This document shows, one piece after another, positions 61,777 to 64,000 of a DNA stretch of 64,000 nucleotides. Under the pieces are notes generated by a model. That model was not told where the DNA came from. It made no database searches and worked only from the letters and a program-made list of their open reading frames with translations. Both the position numbers and the translations under genes were made by a program. The DNA is from Bacteroidia bacterium (GTDB lineage Bacteria; Bacteroidota; Bacteroidia; CAIKAF01). The number at the start of each line of letters is the position of its first letter. Position 1 is the stretch's first letter. The DNA is taken from the NCBI GenBank assembly GCA_016742095.1, contig JACVCJ010000001.1, positions 62,001 through 126,000 on the forward strand, in the 5' to 3' direction.

Positions 61777-62133
61777 CTATAAGGTCAGTTCGGTGCCGGG
61801 GTCCCAGAATACTTCCCTGAACCGCTGCACGCGGTCATTCTTTACCTGTACGCCTTCTTCTTCCAGCAGTTCCTGCATGGGGCGTTCCTTAAAAAAATGC
61901 TTGCCGCTTAAGAGTCCGCTGCTGTTCACCACGCGGTGGGCAGGTACCGGTTCGGCCTGGCTGTGCGCGGCGTTCATGGCCCAGCCCACTATACGGCTGC
62001 TGCGTGCTGCACCCAGGTAGCGCGCTATGGCCCCGTAACTGGTAACACGTCCGTACGGAATGAGGCGTACCACCTGGTAAACCTGGTCAAAAAAGTCGCC
62101 CTGCCCCCTTTTTTCAATATTATGCGTTTGCAT
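61777..62133 (-). CDS. Alkyltransferase-like protein (ATL, MGMT family without the catalytic Cys)
   Basis: About 118 residues from Met 62133 (MQTHNIEKRGQGDFFDQVYQ). The DNA-binding helix-turn-helix region RLIPYGRVTSYGAIARYLG and the following NAAHSQAEPVPAHRVVNSSG match the MGMT active-site region, but the PCHR motif is PAHR (Cys to Ala). Such ATL proteins bind O6-alkylguanine and recruit nucleotide excision repair instead of repairing directly. The Ala-type motif is known in a Thermus homologue. Divergent from the pyrophosphatase gene. Confidence 0.88.
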   Translation of the reverse strand: MQTHNIEKRGQGDFFDQVYQVVRLIPYGRVTSYGAIARYLGAARSSRIVGWAMNAAHSQAEPVPAHRVVNSSGLLSGKHFFKERPMQELLEEEGVQVKNDRVQRFREVFWDPGTELTL

Positions 62134-62164
62134 TTGGCAAAAATAATGCAAAGAATTACTTTTG
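62133..62164 (+). promoter_or_regulatory. Promoter of the membrane pyrophosphatase gene
   Basis: TTTG (62133-62136), 20-base spacer, TACTTTTG (62157-62164): both boxes and the spacing match the Bacteroidota consensus. Start of transcription expected near 62170, about 36 bases before the ATG. Confidence 0.75.
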
Positions 62165-62205
62165 CCGTCCTTTTAAACAATCGTAATTACTAAATATACA
62201 AATAC

Positions 62206-64000
62206 ATGGAACAAACTTTGATTTACGTACTTCCCGGATTTGGTGTGCTTGCACTGTTATACACTATTATTAAGTTCGGCTGGGTGAGTAAGCAAAATGC
62301 GGGTAATGAGAAAATGCAGCAGATCGCCGGCGCTATTGCCGACGGTGCCATGGCATTCCTCAAGGCCGAATACCGCGTACTCGCTATTTTCGTTGTAGCC
62401 GCAGGTATATTATTGGGTATAATATCAACCGTACCTTCCATAAAAGCGGAACACAGTCACTGGTTCATCGTGGTGGCTTTTGTGATCGGTGCCGTTTTCA
62501 GCGCACTGGCCGGTTTTATCGGGATGCGCGTAGCTACCAAAGCGAACGTACGTACGGCTGAAGCTGCCCGTACCTCCCTGAGCAAAGCCCTCAAAGTATC
62601 CTTTACCGGAGGTTCGGTAATGGGTATGGGTGTTGCCGGTCTGGCGGTGCTGGGTCTCAGCATGCTGTTTGTTCTTTTATATACCTGGTTCATGGGCGGT
62701 ACCTACACAGGTCCCGAAGACATGACCAAAGTACTGGAAGCCCTGGCAGGTTTCTCCCTGGGTGCGGAATCCATCGCCCTGTTCGCACGCGTAGGCGGCG
62801 GTATCTATACCAAAGCGGCCGACGTAGGTGCTGACCTGGTGGGCAAAGTAGAAGCGGGTATCCCCGAGGACGATCCGCGTAACCCTGCCACCATCGCCGA
62901 TAACGTGGGTGATAACGTGGGCGACGTAGCCGGTATGGGCGCCGACCTGTTCGGTTCTTACGTGGCCACGGTACTGGCGGCCATGGTACTCGGCAACTAC
63001 GTTATTAAAGATTCAGGCGGTATCCAGGACGCTTTCGGCGGCATCGGCCCCATCCTGCTTCCTATCCTGATCGCCGGTCTGGGTATCGTATTCTCCCTTA
63101 TCGGTTTCTTCTTCGTGAACGTAAAAGACGAAGGCGCCAACGAATCTAAGGTACAGGGCGCCCTCAACATGGGTAACTGGTCTTCCATCATCCTTACCCT
63201 CATCGCATCTTTCTTCGTAATTAAATGGATGCTTCCCGAAACCATGACCATGAACTTCTTCGGCGAAGGTCCCAAGGAAATATCTTCCATGCGTGTGTTC
63301 TACTCCGTGATCGTAGGTCTGATCGTAGGCGGTCTGATCTCTTTCATTACCGAGTACTACACCGGTATGGGTAAAAAACCGGTGAACGGTGTTATCGAGA
63401 AATCGGGTACCGGTGCCGCTACCAACATCATCGCCGGTCTGTCACTGGGTATGATGAGTACCTTTATGCCGATCCTGCTGTTCGCCGGCGCTATCTGGGG
63501 TTCATACACCCTGGCCGGGTTCTACGGCGTATCGATCGCCGCTGCCGCCATGATGGCCACTACCGCCATGCAGCTGGCCATCGACGCATTCGGTCCCATT
63601 GCCGACAACGCCGGTGGTGTGGCTGAAATGAGCGAACTGCCCAAAGAAGTACGTGTAAAAACGGATATCCTCGACTCGGTAGGTAATACCACGGCCGCCA
63701 TCGGTAAAGGTTTCGCCATCGCTTCTGCAGCGCTGACGGCCCTGGCCCTGTTTGCCGCCTATGTAACATTTACCGGTATCAACGGTATCAATATCTTCAA
63801 AGCCGACGTACTGGCCGCCTTATTCATAGGCGGTATGGTGCCGGTGGTATTCTCGGCCCTGGCCATGAGTTCGGTGGGTAAGGCCGCTATGGACATGGTG
63901 AACGAGGTGCGCCGCCAGTTCCGCGAGATCCCGGGTATCATGGAAGGTACCGGCAAACCGGAATACGGCAAATGCGTGGAGATCTCCACACGTGCCGCCA
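62206..64000 (+). CDS. hppA: Membrane-bound ion-translocating pyrophosphatase (partial, C-terminus off right edge)
   Basis: Couples pyrophosphate hydrolysis to H+ or Na+ pumping. At least 598 residues with many membrane helices. Substrate-site motifs are GGGIYTKAADVGADLVGKVE, EDDPRNPATIADNVGDNVGD and VAGMGADLFGS. In GNTTAAIGKGFAIASAALTAL the residue after GNTT is Ala rather than Lys, the marker of the K+-dependent subfamily. Bacteroidota enzymes of this group include Na+- and dual Na+/H+-pumps, so the ion cannot be fixed from sequence alone. Confidence 0.96.
   Translation, partial: MEQTLIYVLPGFGVLALLYTIIKFGWVSKQNAGNEKMQQIAGAIADGAMAFLKAEYRVLAIFVVAAGILLGIISTVPSIKAEHSHWFIVVAFVIGAVFSALAGFIGMRVATKANVRTAEAARTSLSKALKVSFTGGSVMGMGVAGLAVLGLSMLFVLLYTWFMGGTYTGPEDMTKVLEALAGFSLGAESIALFARVGGGIYTKAADVGADLVGKVEAGIPEDDPRNPATIADNVGDNVGDVAGMGADLFGSYVATVLAAMVLGNYVIKDSGGIQDAFGGIGPILLPILIAGLGIVFSLIGFFFVNVKDEGANESKVQGALNMGNWSSIILTLIASFFVIKWMLPETMTMNFFGEGPKEISSMRVFYSVIVGLIVGGLISFITEYYTGMGKKPVNGVIEKSGTGAATNIIAGLSLGMMSTFMPILLFAGAIWGSYTLAGFYGVSIAAAAMMATTAMQLAIDAFGPIADNAGGVAEMSELPKEVRVKTDILDSVGNTTAAIGKGFAIASAALTALALFAAYVTFTGINGINIFKADVLAALFIGGMVPVVFSALAMSSVGKAAMDMVNEVRRQFREIPGIMEGTGKPEYGKCVEISTRAA

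Overview
The window reads as a chromosomal segment of a free-living Bacteroidota, probably from the Chitinophagales/Sphingobacteria side of the phylum. The evidence is type IX secretion sorting domains (type A and gliding-motility-associated type B C-termini), an LpxC-FabZ fusion, DUF2851, a Bacteroidota-type putative porin, a TonB receptor with a carboxypeptidase-D-like N-terminal domain, and many TAnnTTTG -7 promoter elements with almost no useful Shine-Dalgarno sequences. Most of the window is dense, moderately G+C-rich housekeeping DNA. No rRNA, tRNA, CRISPR array, transposase or integrase was seen.

Layout. 1-3.7 kb: mutY (cut by the left edge), divergent from HU, a TPR protein, a 30-residue very basic peptide and ribonuclease G/E. 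3.75-5.74 kb: a clearly A+T-rich island with one AAA ATPase-TOPRIM (OLD-like) gene; the same 12-bp sequence lies near each end. 5.7-21.5 kb, nearly all on the minus strand: S41-type peptidase, a ColD-like sugar dehydratase, a small lipoprotein, acyl-CoA dehydrogenase, an HhH protein, an NSS transporter with its tiny MetS-like partner, DUF2851, two tandem paralogous T9SS cargo proteins, an LRR lipoprotein and pheT. 21.6-26.3 kb plus: Sua5/TsaC, ParE-type topoisomerase subunit, SIS isomerase, lipB. 26.3-28.8 kb minus: tilS, pabB. 28.9-32.6 kb plus: LptF/G permease, then a TPP riboswitch controlling a TonB-dependent (thiamin) receptor.

32.7-48.5 kb is mostly minus: LRR protein, ribF, CNNM/CorC-like protein, GT39, a secreted protein of the family mislabelled asparagine synthetase B, dnaB, a GIN-domain lipoprotein, YdcF, dapA, phosphoesterase, small lipoprotein, fabI, another lipoprotein and a large putative porin; lemA is the plus-strand exception. 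48.6-52.8 kb plus: rdgB, an O-methyltransferase, lpxC-fabZ, lpxA and an ABC ATPase, i.e. lipid A and fatty acid synthesis. 52.8-57.2 kb minus: two large T9SS type B adhesin-like proteins. 57.3-64 kb plus: M20 peptidase, GNAT, pirin, a hairpin-rich non-coding block, cytochrome c, a short TPR protein, secG, and the start of a membrane pyrophosphatase (cut by the right edge) divergent from an alkyltransferase-like protein.

The main themes are envelope biogenesis (lpxC-fabZ, lpxA, fabI, LptF/G, porin, secG), T9SS surface proteins, and core information processing. The features most worth a second look are the A+T-rich AAA-TOPRIM island with its flanking repeats, the hairpin-rich block at 60.1-60.3 kb, the unassigned domain shared by the two T9SS paralogues, the family of related terminators, and several probable leaderless TTG/GTG starts.
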